NCBI GenBank assembly: GCA_964576075.1
Contig: CAZNTX010000010.1
Location: 1 to 64,000 of the forward strand
Source of the DNA: Thermohalobaculum sp964576075
GTDB taxonomy: Bacteria; Pseudomonadota; Alphaproteobacteria; Rhodobacterales; Rhodobacteraceae
DNA: 64,000 nt
Direction: 5' to 3'
Every line of letters begins with the position of its first letter. The first letter of the stretch is position 1. Below, piece after piece: positions 1-7,750 of this stretch. The notes under the pieces are model-generated. The model made no database searches. It saw only the letters and a program-made list of their open reading frames with translations, and had not been told where the DNA came from. The position numbers were made by a program, and so were the translations under genes.

Positions 1-129
1 TCTGAGTCACCGGAATAACCCTAGGAGTCCTGGAGAGATCCAGGGCCGTCGCAATCCCTTCGTAATCAGGGCTTCGGTTCTGAGAGACCCCCCGCCAACA
101 GTCTGGAACTATTGGCTTTTTGGAGCCGT

Positions 130-278
130 GTACGGAAACCTCGTTTTTTCCACAGGCGACCGGGCGTCATTTCGACGCTCCTTTCTCTCCAGAAAACGGA
201 GAATCCCTTGTCAAAGAGCCATGTTACGTCTGTACGGAAACCTGCCACCATTTTTAGCGGTCTCGAAGGTTTCCGTAC
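130..278. repeat. Three copies of GTACGGAAACCT, one inverted
   Basis: GTACGGAAACCT occurs at 130-141 and 232-243 in direct orientation. Its exact reverse complement AGGTTTCCGTAC lies at 267-278. The last two copies face each other across 23 bases and could form a 12-bp stem. Paired and direct 12-mers are typical of recombinase or transposase binding sites at element ends, or of an operator array. No recombinase gene is visible. Confidence 0.7.
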
Positions 279-305
279 CCGAGCAACGCGGTCATCCGCG
301 GGGCC

Positions 306-317
306 GGGGGGGGGGGG
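306..317 (+). repeat. Run of 12 G residues upstream of purM
   Basis: Twelve consecutive G residues lie 47 bases before the purM start codon. Such a tract is prone to slippage in replication and to miscounting in sequencing. Confidence 0.8.
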
Positions 318-364
318 CGCCGGGCCGGTAGAGGGAAGCGGACCCCCCCGGCGAGGAGCGAGGC

Positions 365-1420
365 ATGAGCGACCCCGATCGGACCACCCCCGGCCTCACC
401 TATGCCGAGGCGGGCGTCGATATCGACGCGGGCGAGGCGCTCGTGCGCCGGATCGCGCCGGCGGCGGCGGCCACCGCGCGACCCGGGACCATGGGCGGGC
501 TCGGCGGCTTCGGCGCGCTCTTCGATCTCAAGGCCGCGGGCTATGCCGACCCGATCCTCGTCGCCGCGACCGACGGGGTCGGCACCAAGCTGCGCCTCGG
601 GATCGAGACCGGGCGGCTCGGCGGGCTCGGGATCGACCTCGTCGCCATGTGCGTCAACGATCTGGTCTGCCAGGGCGCCGAGCCGCTCTTCTTCCTCGAC
701 TATCTCGCGACGGGCAAGCTCTCGGTGGAGGACGCAGCCGCGGTGATCGAGGGGGTGGCCGAGGGCTGCCGGCAGGCGGGCGCGGCGCTCGTGGGCGGCG
801 AGACGGCGGAGATGCCGGGGCTCTACGGGCCGGGCGATTTCGACCTCGCGGGCTTCGCCGTCGGCGCCATGGAGCGGGGGGCCGCCCTGCCCGCGGGCGT
901 CGCCGAGGGCGACCGCCTGCTCGGCCTCGCTTCGGACGGAGTGCATTCCAACGGCTTCTCGCTCGTGCGCCGGGTCGCGGAGCGTGCGGGCCTCGGCTGG
1001 GCGGACCCCTGCCCCTTCGCCCCCGGCCCCCTCGGCGCGGCGCTCCTCGCGCCGACGCGCATCTATGTCCGCCCCGCGCTCGCCGCGATCCGCGCAGGCG
1101 GGGTGCGCGGCCTCGCCCATATCACGGGCGGCGGGCTGCCGGAGAACCTGCCCCGGGTGCTGCCCGAGGGCCTCGGCGCGGAGATCGACCTCGCCGCCTG
1201 GGAGCGGCCCGCGGTCTTCCGCTGGCTCGCCGAGGCGGGGGGGATCGCCGAGCGGGAGATGCTGCGCACCTTCAATTGCGGGATCGGCATGGTCGCCGTC
1301 GTCGCCCCGGAGGCGGAGGCGCGCCTGTCCCAGGCCTTCGAGGCGGCGGGCGAGCGGGTGGTGCCGCTCGGCCGGGTGGTCGCCGGGGCGGGCGTCTCGA
1401 CGCGGGGCGCGCTGCTGTGA
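365..1420 (+). CDS. purM: Phosphoribosylformylglycinamidine cyclo-ligase (AIR synthetase)
   Basis: It closes the imidazole ring of purine synthesis, converting FGAM and ATP to AIR in the cytoplasm. The 351-residue protein has the usual family length. It shows the early TYAEAGVDIDAG segment, the ATDGVGTK nucleotide-binding motif near residue 68, MCVNDLVCQGAEP near 95, VGGETAEMPG near 144 and HITGGGLPENLPR near 253. ATG at 365 follows a GGCGAGGAGCG ribosome-binding site. Its stop overlaps the GTG start of purN, so the two are translationally coupled in one operon. Confidence 0.97.
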   Translation: MSDPDRTTPGLTYAEAGVDIDAGEALVRRIAPAAAATARPGTMGGLGGFGALFDLKAAGYADPILVAATDGVGTKLRLGIETGRLGGLGIDLVAMCVNDLVCQGAEPLFFLDYLATGKLSVEDAAAVIEGVAEGCRQAGAALVGGETAEMPGLYGPGDFDLAGFAVGAMERGAALPAGVAEGDRLLGLASDGVHSNGFSLVRRVAERAGLGWADPCPFAPGPLGAALLAPTRIYVRPALAAIRAGGVRGLAHITGGGLPENLPRVLPEGLGAEIDLAAWERPAVFRWLAEAGGIAEREMLRTFNCGIGMVAVVAPEAEARLSQAFEAAGERVVPLGRVVAGAGVSTRGALL

Positions 1421-2034
1421 GCCGGGCGCTCGGGATCCTGATCTCGGGGCGCGGCTCGAACATGGCGGCCCTCCTCGACGCTTTCGCAGAGGGCGGGCCG
1501 GTCGCCCCGCGCCTCGTGCTGTCCAACCGCCCCGAGGCCGCGGGACTCGCCACCGCCCGCGCCCGCGGCATCGCCACGGCCACGGTCGACCACCGCGCCT
1601 TTCCGGATCGGGAGAGCTTCGACCGCGCCGTCGATGCGGAGCTGCACGCGGCGGGGGTCGAGCTCGTCGCCTGCGCGGGGTTTCTGCGGATCATGACGCG
1701 GGCGCTCACAGAGCCCTGGGCGGGGCGCATGCTCAACATCCACCCCTCGCTCCTGCCGCTCTTTCCGGGGCTCGACACCCATGCCCGCGCCCTCGCCGCC
1801 GGCGTCGCGATCCATGGCTGCACGGTGCACGAGGTGACCGAGGCGCTCGACGCCGGGCCGATCCTCGGGCAAGCCGCGGTCGGGGTGCGCGCCGGGGACA
1901 CCGAGGAGACGCTTGCCGCGCGCGTCCTCGAGCAGGAGCACCGGCTCTACCCGCGGGTGCTCGCCGCCTTCGCCGCGGACCCCGACGCCGCGCGGCGCAC
2001 CCCCATCGCGCTGTTCGGCGCAGAGAGCCCCTGA
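1417..2034 (+). CDS. purN: Phosphoribosylglycinamide formyltransferase
   Basis: It transfers a formyl group from 10-formyl-THF to GAR in purine synthesis. The 205-residue product begins at a GTG that overlaps the purM stop codon (GTGA); no in-frame ATG is better placed. Visible signatures are ILISGRGSNM at the N-terminus, CAGFLRIMT with the catalytic-region residues near position 90, MLNIHPSLLPLFPG with the active-site Asn-x-His near 107, and HEVTEALDAGPILGQ carrying the catalytic Asp. The purMN pairing is standard in Proteobacteria. Confidence 0.96.
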   Translation: MSRALGILISGRGSNMAALLDAFAEGGPVAPRLVLSNRPEAAGLATARARGIATATVDHRAFPDRESFDRAVDAELHAAGVELVACAGFLRIMTRALTEPWAGRMLNIHPSLLPLFPGLDTHARALAAGVAIHGCTVHEVTEALDAGPILGQAAVGVRAGDTEETLAARVLEQEHRLYPRVLAAFAADPDAARRTPIALFGAESP

Positions 2035-2104
2035 GCGCCTTCGCCGCTTGCGTCGGACCGTCCGCGATGGTTCAAACGGGACGCCCAGAGCCAGGAGCCT
2101 GCCC

Positions 2105-3112
2105 ATGATCCGCCTGCCCGCCATCGCCCTCGCCGCCTGCCTCGCGCTGCCGGCCGCGGCCGAGGACCTCTCCTTCGCCCATTTCATGCCGGTCACGTCC
2201 TGGCAGAACACCGAGCTGTTCGCCGACTGGGCGGCGGGCGTCGCCGAGGCCTCGGGCGGAGAGCTCGAGGTCACCGTCTTCCCCGCGCAGACCCTCGGCC
2301 GCGCGCCGCAGGGCTACGACAACGCCCGCGACGGGGTGGCCGACATCGCCTGGACCGTGCAGGGCTACACGCCCGGGCGCTTCCCGCTCTCCCAGGTGAT
2401 CGAGCTGCCGGGGCTCTTCGAGCGCGCCGAGGTGGGCTCCTGCGCCTTCCAGAAGCTCTACGACTCGGGCGCCCTCGATGCGGAATACGCCGACACGCAT
2501 GTCCTCTTCGTCCACACCCACGGGCCGGGGCATCTGCACACCCGGGGGCGCGCCGTCACTCGCCTCGCCGATCTCGAGGGGCTCAAGATCCGCCGCCCCT
2601 CGCCCGTCATCGGCGAGCTGCTCTCCGAGCTCGGCGCCGAGCCCGTCGGCATGCCGGCGCCCGGCATCTACGAGGCGATGAGCCGCGGCACGATCGACGG
2701 CTACATGCTGCCCTGGGAGGCGATCGCGGGGTTCCGCCTCTACGAGGTCTCGGACCAGCACACGGAGTTCGGCTTCTACGCGCTCGCCTTCGTCACCACG
2801 ATGAACAAGGCCCGCTACGCCGCTCTCTCGCCCGAGGCCAAGGCCGCGGTGGACGCGCATTCCGGCATGGCCTGGGCCCGCCGGGCCGGCCGGGGCTTCG
2901 ACGAGGGCGACGCTCGGGGCGAGACGGTGACGCGCGAGAGCGGAACCGTCCACGAGATCGACGGCGCCGAGCGGGCTGCCTGGGAGGAGGCCGCCGCCCG
3001 CGTCACCGAGCGCTATCTCGACGAGCTCGAGGCCGCCGGGCTGCCGGGCCGCGCGACCTACGACGCGGTGCGCGACTACGTCGCCGAATGCCGCACCGAG
3101 ATCGGGGGCTGA
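2105..3112 (+). CDS. TRAP transporter solute-binding protein (DctP family)
   Basis: This is the periplasmic binding component of a tripartite ATP-independent transporter for an organic acid or similar solute. The first 19 or so residues form a Sec signal peptide (MIRLPAIALAACLALPAAA then EDLSF). The 335-residue length fits the family, and the segment around LKIRRPSPVIGELLSELGAEPV carries the Arg that normally salt-bridges a substrate carboxylate. ATG at 2105 follows AGGAG. Genes for both membrane subunits follow directly. The sequence does not reveal the substrate. Confidence 0.92.
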   Translation: MIRLPAIALAACLALPAAAEDLSFAHFMPVTSWQNTELFADWAAGVAEASGGELEVTVFPAQTLGRAPQGYDNARDGVADIAWTVQGYTPGRFPLSQVIELPGLFERAEVGSCAFQKLYDSGALDAEYADTHVLFVHTHGPGHLHTRGRAVTRLADLEGLKIRRPSPVIGELLSELGAEPVGMPAPGIYEAMSRGTIDGYMLPWEAIAGFRLYEVSDQHTEFGFYALAFVTTMNKARYAALSPEAKAAVDAHSGMAWARRAGRGFDEGDARGETVTRESGTVHEIDGAERAAWEEAAARVTERYLDELEAAGLPGRATYDAVRDYVAECRTEIGG

Positions 3113-3609
3113 CCGCGCCGCGGGCGCTCGGCGGGCTGATCGCCGGGCTCGACGCGCTGGCCATGGCGGGCGCGGCGGCGATGCTCGCCGTGGTAGCCGG
3201 GGCGATCCTCGCGCGCGCGCTCTTCGATCTGACGGGCGGCGCGGTCAACCTGCTGATCCCGGGCGCCATCGAGCTCTCGCGCCATGCGCTGATGGTCGCG
3301 GCCCTCGCCGCCTTGCCGGGCGCGCTCGCGGGCGGGCTCGTGCGGGTCGATCTGCTGATCCACCGGTTGCCCCGGCTCCTCTCCGGCCCGCTCGAGCGGC
3401 TCTGGCATCTCGCGGCGGCGGCGATCGGGGCGGTGGCGGCCTGGCGGCTCGGGCAGCGGGCGCTCGCCGAGGCCGGGCGGGGGGACCTCACCCAGGACCT
3501 CGCGCTCCCCGCCTGGCCCTTCACCGCCTTCGCGGCCCTCGCGCTCGCAGCGCTCGCGCTCACCGGCGCGGCACTCGCCCTCGGGCTCCGCCCGGAGCGC
3601 GGCCGATGA
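3088..3609 (+). CDS. TRAP transporter small permease (DctQ family)
   Basis: This is the four-helix small membrane subunit of the TRAP system, 173 residues as read from ATG at 3088. That start lies inside the last codons of the binding-protein gene (25-base overlap); a slightly later non-ATG start is possible. Hydrophobic helices are visible at about residues 17-45, 65-85, 110-128 and 143-167. The segment with VRVDLLIHRLP between helices 2 and 3 is typical of DctQ. Its stop overlaps the ATG of the large subunit (ATGA). Confidence 0.88.
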   Translation: MPHRDRGLTAPRALGGLIAGLDALAMAGAAAMLAVVAGAILARALFDLTGGAVNLLIPGAIELSRHALMVAALAALPGALAGGLVRVDLLIHRLPRLLSGPLERLWHLAAAAIGAVAAWRLGQRALAEAGRGDLTQDLALPAWPFTAFAALALAALALTGAALALGLRPERGR

Positions 3610-4892
3610 GCCCGCAGGAGACGGGGCTCGCGGCGCTCGCGGTCCTCCTCGCCCTTCTCGCGCTGGGCTGCCCGGTGGGGGTGGCGCTCATCCTCGTCGG
3701 CGCGGGCGGCTTCGCCGCCATCGTCGGGCCGCAGCCCGCGCTCTCGATCCTCGAGCGCAGCGTGCTCGACGTCGCCACCACCCACGGCTTCACCCTGATC
3801 CCGCTCTTCATCCTGATGGGCGCGCTGATCAGCCGGGCCGGGATCGCGGGCGATCTGTTCGCCGCCGCGCGCAGGCTCTCCGGCCGCCGGCCCGGGGGCC
3901 TCGCGGTGGCGGGCCTCGGGGCCTCGGCGGCCTTCGCGGCGATGTCGGGCTCCTCGCTCGCCACCGCCTCGACGATGACCCGCGTCGCCTATCCCGAGAT
4001 GGCCCGCGCGGGCTACGACCGCCGCCTCGCCGCCGGCGCGCTCGCCGCGGGGGGCACGCTCGGGATCATGATCCCGCCCTCCATCGCGCTCCTCCTCTAT
4101 GCGCTGATCACGGGGCAGTCGGTCGGCGCGCTGTTCCTCGCGGGGCTGTTGCCGGGGCTCCTCGGCTTTCTCCTCTATTCGGCGACGGCGCTCCTCCTCG
4201 CGCGCATCTGGCGGGGCGGAGAGGCCGCGCCCGCGCCCGCGGGGCCGGGACGGGCCTGGGTGCTCGCGCCCCTCGCCCTCTTCGCGCTGGTGATGGGGGG
4301 GCTCTATGGCGGGGTCTTCACGCCGACCGAGGCGGGCGGCGCGGGGGCCGGGATCGCCCTCGTGCTCGCGCTCCTGCGCGGGCTCGGCTGGCGGGGCCTC
4401 CGCGACGCGCTCGCCGAGACGGTGCGGCTCACGGCCACGCTCTTCGTCATCCTCATCGGCGCCGAGGTCTTCGGCTATCTGCTCTCGATCTCCCGGCTCT
4501 CGGATGCGCTCGCCGACGCCATCGCCGCCTGGGGCCTCGGGCCCTGGGAGACGCTGGCGGCGATCCTGCTGGCCTATCTCCTCCTCGGCTGCGTGCTCGA
4601 GAGCCTCGCGATGATCCTCCTCACGGTGCCGGTCTTCTACCCGATCGTGGTGGCCGCGGGGTTCGACCCGATCTGGTTCGGCGTCGTCTGCGTGCTCGTG
4701 GTCGAGGCGGGGCTGATCTCGCCGCCGGTGGGGATGAACCTCTTCGTCGTGCGCGCCGCCGCCAAGGAGGTGAGCGCGGGCGAGGCGATGATCGGCGCCC
4801 TGCCCTTCGTGCTCGCCGACATCCTGCGCCTCGGCCTCATCATCGCGGTCCCGGGCCTCGCGCTCTGGCTGCCGGGGCTCCTCGGGCCCTAG
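3606..4892 (+). CDS. TRAP transporter large permease (DctM family)
   Basis: This is the large transport subunit, 428 residues with about twelve predicted helices. It moves the bound solute across the inner membrane using a sodium or proton gradient. Family signatures are PLFILMGALISRAGI near residue 61, MSGSSLATASTM near 113, LGIMIPPSIALLLYAL near 150 and the C-terminal LISPPVGMNLFVV. It begins at an ATGA overlap with the DctQ stop. Its end overlaps by 4 bases the end of the convergent TPR gene. Confidence 0.95.
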   Translation: MSPQETGLAALAVLLALLALGCPVGVALILVGAGGFAAIVGPQPALSILERSVLDVATTHGFTLIPLFILMGALISRAGIAGDLFAAARRLSGRRPGGLAVAGLGASAAFAAMSGSSLATASTMTRVAYPEMARAGYDRRLAAGALAAGGTLGIMIPPSIALLLYALITGQSVGALFLAGLLPGLLGFLLYSATALLLARIWRGGEAAPAPAGPGRAWVLAPLALFALVMGGLYGGVFTPTEAGGAGAGIALVLALLRGLGWRGLRDALAETVRLTATLFVILIGAEVFGYLLSISRLSDALADAIAAWGLGPWETLAAILLAYLLLGCVLESLAMILLTVPVFYPIVVAAGFDPIWFGVVCVLVVEAGLISPPVGMNLFVVRAAAKEVSAGEAMIGALPFVLADILRLGLIIAVPGLALWLPGLLGP

Positions 4893-5713
4893 CGCAGCCG
4901 CTCGACCCTCTCGACGAGCCAGCGCTCGGTCTCGCCGAGTTCGTAGGCGCGCAGGAAATCGCGCGCCGCGCCCTCCCGGTCGCCGCGGGACTCGAGGAAG
5001 AGCCCGCGCGCGGCCCAGGCCCGGCCCCATTCCGGGTCGAGCGCGATCGCCCGGTCGAAATCCGCGCGCGCCGCCTCGGGGCGGGACTCCGAGAGCGCCC
5101 GCGCCCGGTTGAGATGGGCGCCCGCATCCTCGGGGTTGCGCGCGATGACGGTGGAGAAATCCTCCGCCGCAGCCCCCGTCTCTCCGAGGAGGAGCCGCCC
5201 GACGCCGCGGTTGAAATAGGCCGCGTCGAGATCGGGGTCGATGCCGATCGCGCGGGTGAGGTCGGAGACCGCGGCCCGCGCCGCGCCGCCCCGCAGCTGC
5301 GCCCCCCCGCGGCCGAGCCAGAGCACCGCATCGCCCGGATCGCGCGCGATGGCCGCGTCGAAATCCGCCATGGCGCCGTCGTAGTCGCCGAGGGCGAGGC
5401 GCGAGCGGGCGCGGTTGCCATAGGCCGCCACGAGGTCCGGATCGGTCGCGATGGCGAGGCCGAAGGAGGTCTCCGCGTCCCGCTGCCGCCCGAGCGCGGC
5501 CTGCGCGACGCCCAGATTGACGAGCACCGCGGCGCGTTGGTCGGGCCGGAGCCGCACGTCGCGCAGCGCCCGCTGGCAAAGCGTCAGCGTGTCACCGGGG
5601 GGGAGCCCCTCCTCGGCGCAGCCTGCAAGCACGCCCCCTTGCGCCTGTGCGCCCGCCGCCTGAGGCCAGGCGAGCGCCGCGGCGAGCGCCGCCGCGAGGA
5701 TCCGTGCCGTCAC
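4889..5713 (-). CDS. Periplasmic tetratricopeptide-repeat protein
   Basis: A 274-residue TPR protein. I place the start at GTG 5713 because a GGGGAGG site precedes it and it begins a clean signal peptide (VTARILAAALAAALAW, cleavage after AGAQA). From about residue 60 to 270 there are five or six TPR units, recognisable as repeats of the pattern AxxxRGxxxxxxGxxxxAxxDFxxAIxxDP. TPRs are protein-interaction scaffolds, so no enzymatic role is implied. A longer frame extends to 5827, but its extra N-terminus looks non-coding. It stands alone and is divergent from the DUF4177 gene. Confidence 0.85.
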   Translation of the reverse strand: MTARILAAALAAALAWPQAAGAQAQGGVLAGCAEEGLPPGDTLTLCQRALRDVRLRPDQRAAVLVNLGVAQAALGRQRDAETSFGLAIATDPDLVAAYGNRARSRLALGDYDGAMADFDAAIARDPGDAVLWLGRGGAQLRGGAARAAVSDLTRAIGIDPDLDAAYFNRGVGRLLLGETGAAAEDFSTVIARNPEDAGAHLNRARALSESRPEAARADFDRAIALDPEWGRAWAARGLFLESRGDREGAARDFLRAYELGETERWLVERVERLR

Positions 5714-5850
5714 ATCCGCCTCCCCGTTCGCGTCGCGGCGACCATATCGGAGGGCGGCGCCGGGCGAAAGATGGGCGCGCGCGCCCCTTGGGCCTTGAGT
5801 GCCCCGCCCGGATTGGCCATGGTGCACGGAAAATTCACCGGAGTGGGCCG

Positions 5851-7086
5851 ATGGAATACGAATACAAGACGGTCGGTGGGCCGGAGCGCGGCAAGCAGAA
5901 GCGCGGCGCCAAGAACACCATCGAGCGGGTGGCCGCCGCGATGCAGGACATCATCCGCCGCGAGGCCGCCGGCGGGTGGGAATATGTGCGCACCGATCTC
6001 GTGCCGGTCGAGGAGCGGCCGAACCTCCTCTCGCCGAAGCGCACGGTGCACTGCCCCGTCGTCGTCTTCCGCAGGCCCAAGACTGCCGCGCCAGAGGACG
6101 CCCGCTCCGAGCTGTCCAAGAAGGCGCAGCGCATCTTCGGCGGCAAGCCGCCCAAGAAGGCCAAGGGCGGACGCAAGGCCCGGGAGGCCGCCCTGCGCGC
6201 CGAGGCCGACGCTGCGCCCATCTCCACCGACGAGCTGACCGCCGCCTACGAGCCGGAGCTCGAACCGCGGATCATGCCCGAGCCCGCGGCGCGTCCCGCC
6301 ATGCCTGCCGCACCCGAACCGGCCGAGCCGCAGGCCCCGATGACGCTCCCCCCCGCCATGCCGCCGCGCGCCGCCGCGGAGGAGCGCACCCAGATCCGCC
6401 GTCCGGAGCCCCAGCCCGCGCCCACGCCCACGCCCCCGGCCGCCGAGGCGCAGCCGCCGAGCTTCCCGCCGCCGGAGCCCCCTGCCGAACCGGCGCGCCC
6501 CGCCCCCACCGAAGAGGCGCCCCAACCGCCGCAGCAGCAGCCCGCGCCCCCGCAGCAACCGGCCCCGGCGGCCGCAGAGCCGCAGCGCGGGGCCATCCGT
6601 CCGCCGACGCCCGAGCAACTCCAGGCGGCGATGCTCGCCACTCATCCGGTCTTCGCCGTGGCGCAGGGCGCCTCCTTCGGGAGCGGGCAGCGGGCGCAGA
6701 CCCCCCAACCCGCGCCGCCGCCCGCCCCGCCCCAAGCCGCCGAGCCGCCGGCCGATCCCGGCGCGACCCTGATCGGCCGCCCGCCGTCGGAGCCCCCGGC
6801 GGGCCCGCCGCAGGATCCGGGCGCGACCGTGATCGGCCGCGCGCCGACCCCGGAGGCCCCGCCCGCAGAGGGCGCCGAGCGCCCGGCCGAGCCGGGCTCC
6901 GCCGTCCCGGCCACTCCCGACGCGCCGCGCGATCCGGGGCGGACGATGCTCGGCGAGCGCCCGGTCCCAGCGGCGCCGCCGAAGCCCGCGCAGGAGGACC
7001 AGACCCAGATCGCCACCGGCCTCTTCACCCGCGGCCGGCGCCCCGGGCCGTTCCACATGCCGCGCCCTCCCGGCAGCGGCAACTGA
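5851..7086 (+). CDS. DUF4177 protein with proline-rich tail and repeated T-x-I/L motifs
   Basis: A 411-residue protein of unknown function. Residues 1-75 resemble DUF4177: it opens MEYEYKTVGG and contains AGGWEYVRTDLVPVEE and CPVVVFRRP. A basic stretch follows (about 90-112), then a disordered region very rich in Pro, Ala and Glu (about 140-400). Short motifs recur in that tail: ERTQIRR near 178, DPGATLIG near 301, DPGATVIG near 322, DPGRTMLG near 361 and DQTQIATG near 386. No signal peptide or membrane helix is seen. It ends just before a strong terminator, so it is probably monocistronic. Confidence 0.85.
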   Translation: MEYEYKTVGGPERGKQKRGAKNTIERVAAAMQDIIRREAAGGWEYVRTDLVPVEERPNLLSPKRTVHCPVVVFRRPKTAAPEDARSELSKKAQRIFGGKPPKKAKGGRKAREAALRAEADAAPISTDELTAAYEPELEPRIMPEPAARPAMPAAPEPAEPQAPMTLPPAMPPRAAAEERTQIRRPEPQPAPTPTPPAAEAQPPSFPPPEPPAEPARPAPTEEAPQPPQQQPAPPQQPAPAAAEPQRGAIRPPTPEQLQAAMLATHPVFAVAQGASFGSGQRAQTPQPAPPPAPPQAAEPPADPGATLIGRPPSEPPAGPPQDPGATVIGRAPTPEAPPAEGAERPAEPGSAVPATPDAPRDPGRTMLGERPVPAAPPKPAQEDQTQIATGLFTRGRRPGPFHMPRPPGSGN

Positions 7087-7106
7087 GCCGAAGCCAGAGA
7101 CGCAAG

Positions 7107-7138
7107 ACGCCCCGCAGGCCTCGCTGCGGGGCGTTTTT
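7107..7138 (+). terminator. Intrinsic terminator after the DUF4177 gene
   Basis: A perfect 11-bp stem (ACGCCCCGCAG at 7107-7117, CTGCGGGGCGT at 7124-7134) with a 6-base loop runs into TTTTT (7134-7138). It is the clearest Rho-independent terminator in the window. Confidence 0.93.
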
Positions 7139-7155
7139 CGTTTCGGCAGACGCGC

Positions 7156-7683
7156 TCAGATCGCTGCCTTCAGGTTCTCCATGAGCTGGCCGAGGAATTT
7201 CTCCGCCGCCTCGTCCGTCAGCCGCCCCGCCTCATCGAGCTTCTTGGACGACGCGCCGAGATTCACCTCCGGCTCGAAGACGAAGCGCACGCCGAAGGGG
7301 ATCAGCATCAGATAGAGCGCGGACTTGGAGCGCTGCCCCCCGGCCATGCCGGCGGCGGCGGAGACGACGGCCACGGGCTTGCCGCGGGTCGGCATCGGGC
7401 GGGGGCGGCTCGCCCAATCGAGCGCGTTCTTGAGCGCCCCCGGGGGGGCCTTGTTGTATTCCGGCGTCGAGATCAGGATCGCGTCGGCCCAGGCGATGTC
7501 GTCGCAGAAGCGCTGCACCGGCTCCGGCATCCCCTCCGCCTCCACATCCTCGTTGAAGAGCGGCAGGTTCAGATCGGCGAGGCGAAACTCCTCCGGGCCG
7601 AAAAGCCGCGCCCCCTCGCGCACGAGCTTGGTGTTGGTGCTCTCCCGGCGCAGCGAGCCGGAGATGCCGAGAAGCTTGGTCAT
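7156..7683 (-). CDS. NADPH-dependent FMN reductase family flavoprotein
   Basis: A 175-residue flavodoxin-fold reductase that would use NAD(P)H to reduce FMN, quinones or azo compounds in the cytoplasm. The family FMN-phosphate loop GISGSLRRESTNTKL is at residues 6-20. STPEYNKAPPGALKNALDW near 80-98 is the hallmark SPEYN-type loop. I start at ATG 7683, preceded by GGGAGGGG. An upstream ATG at 7707 lacks such a site and would run through the palindrome at 7696-7708. It is probably distal to, or separate from, the lpd end of the TCA block. Confidence 0.88.
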   Translation of the reverse strand: MTKLLGISGSLRRESTNTKLVREGARLFGPEEFRLADLNLPLFNEDVEAEGMPEPVQRFCDDIAWADAILISTPEYNKAPPGALKNALDWASRPRPMPTRGKPVAVVSAAAGMAGGQRSKSALYLMLIPFGVRFVFEPEVNLGASSKKLDEAGRLTDEAAEKFLGQLMENLKAAI

Positions 7684-7695
7684 GACCCCTCCCAT

Positions 7696-7708
7696 GTTGC
7701 GACGCAAC
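7696..7708. promoter_or_regulatory. Palindrome GTTGCGACGCAAC before the flavin reductase gene
   Basis: Arms GTTGCG and CGCAAC are perfect inverses around a single A, 13 bases upstream of the reductase ATG at 7683. Size and position suit a repressor operator. The binding protein is unknown. Confidence 0.4.
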
Positions 7709-7750
7709 GGGACATAGCCCGCCCGCGCCGCGCGGCCAAGTCATGCCGGC

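Larger units (their letters stand above)
1..364. other. Gene-free, atypical leading region
   Basis: I see no convincing gene here. The short frames present have no family resemblance and no good ribosome-binding site. Base composition is visibly lower in GC than the rest of the window, with AT-containing stretches such as TTTTTGG and GTTTTTTCC. It holds three copies of a 12-bp repeat and a G12 run, described separately. It could be the worn edge of an integrated element or a long purM leader. The sequence does not decide. Confidence 0.6.

Noticed and set aside
40..100. Segment around CCCTTCGTAATCAGGG resembling an anticodon arm of tRNA-Thr(CGT), possibly an att core
   Set aside because: The stem pairs only four bases with an 8-base loop. 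The T-arm consensus is not met, and no acceptor or D-arm can be found. A degraded tRNA end remains possible but unsupported.
66..251. 61-residue minus-strand frame before purM
   Set aside because: No ribosome-binding site and no resemblance to a known family. It includes the repeated 12-mers, which are better explained as DNA sites.
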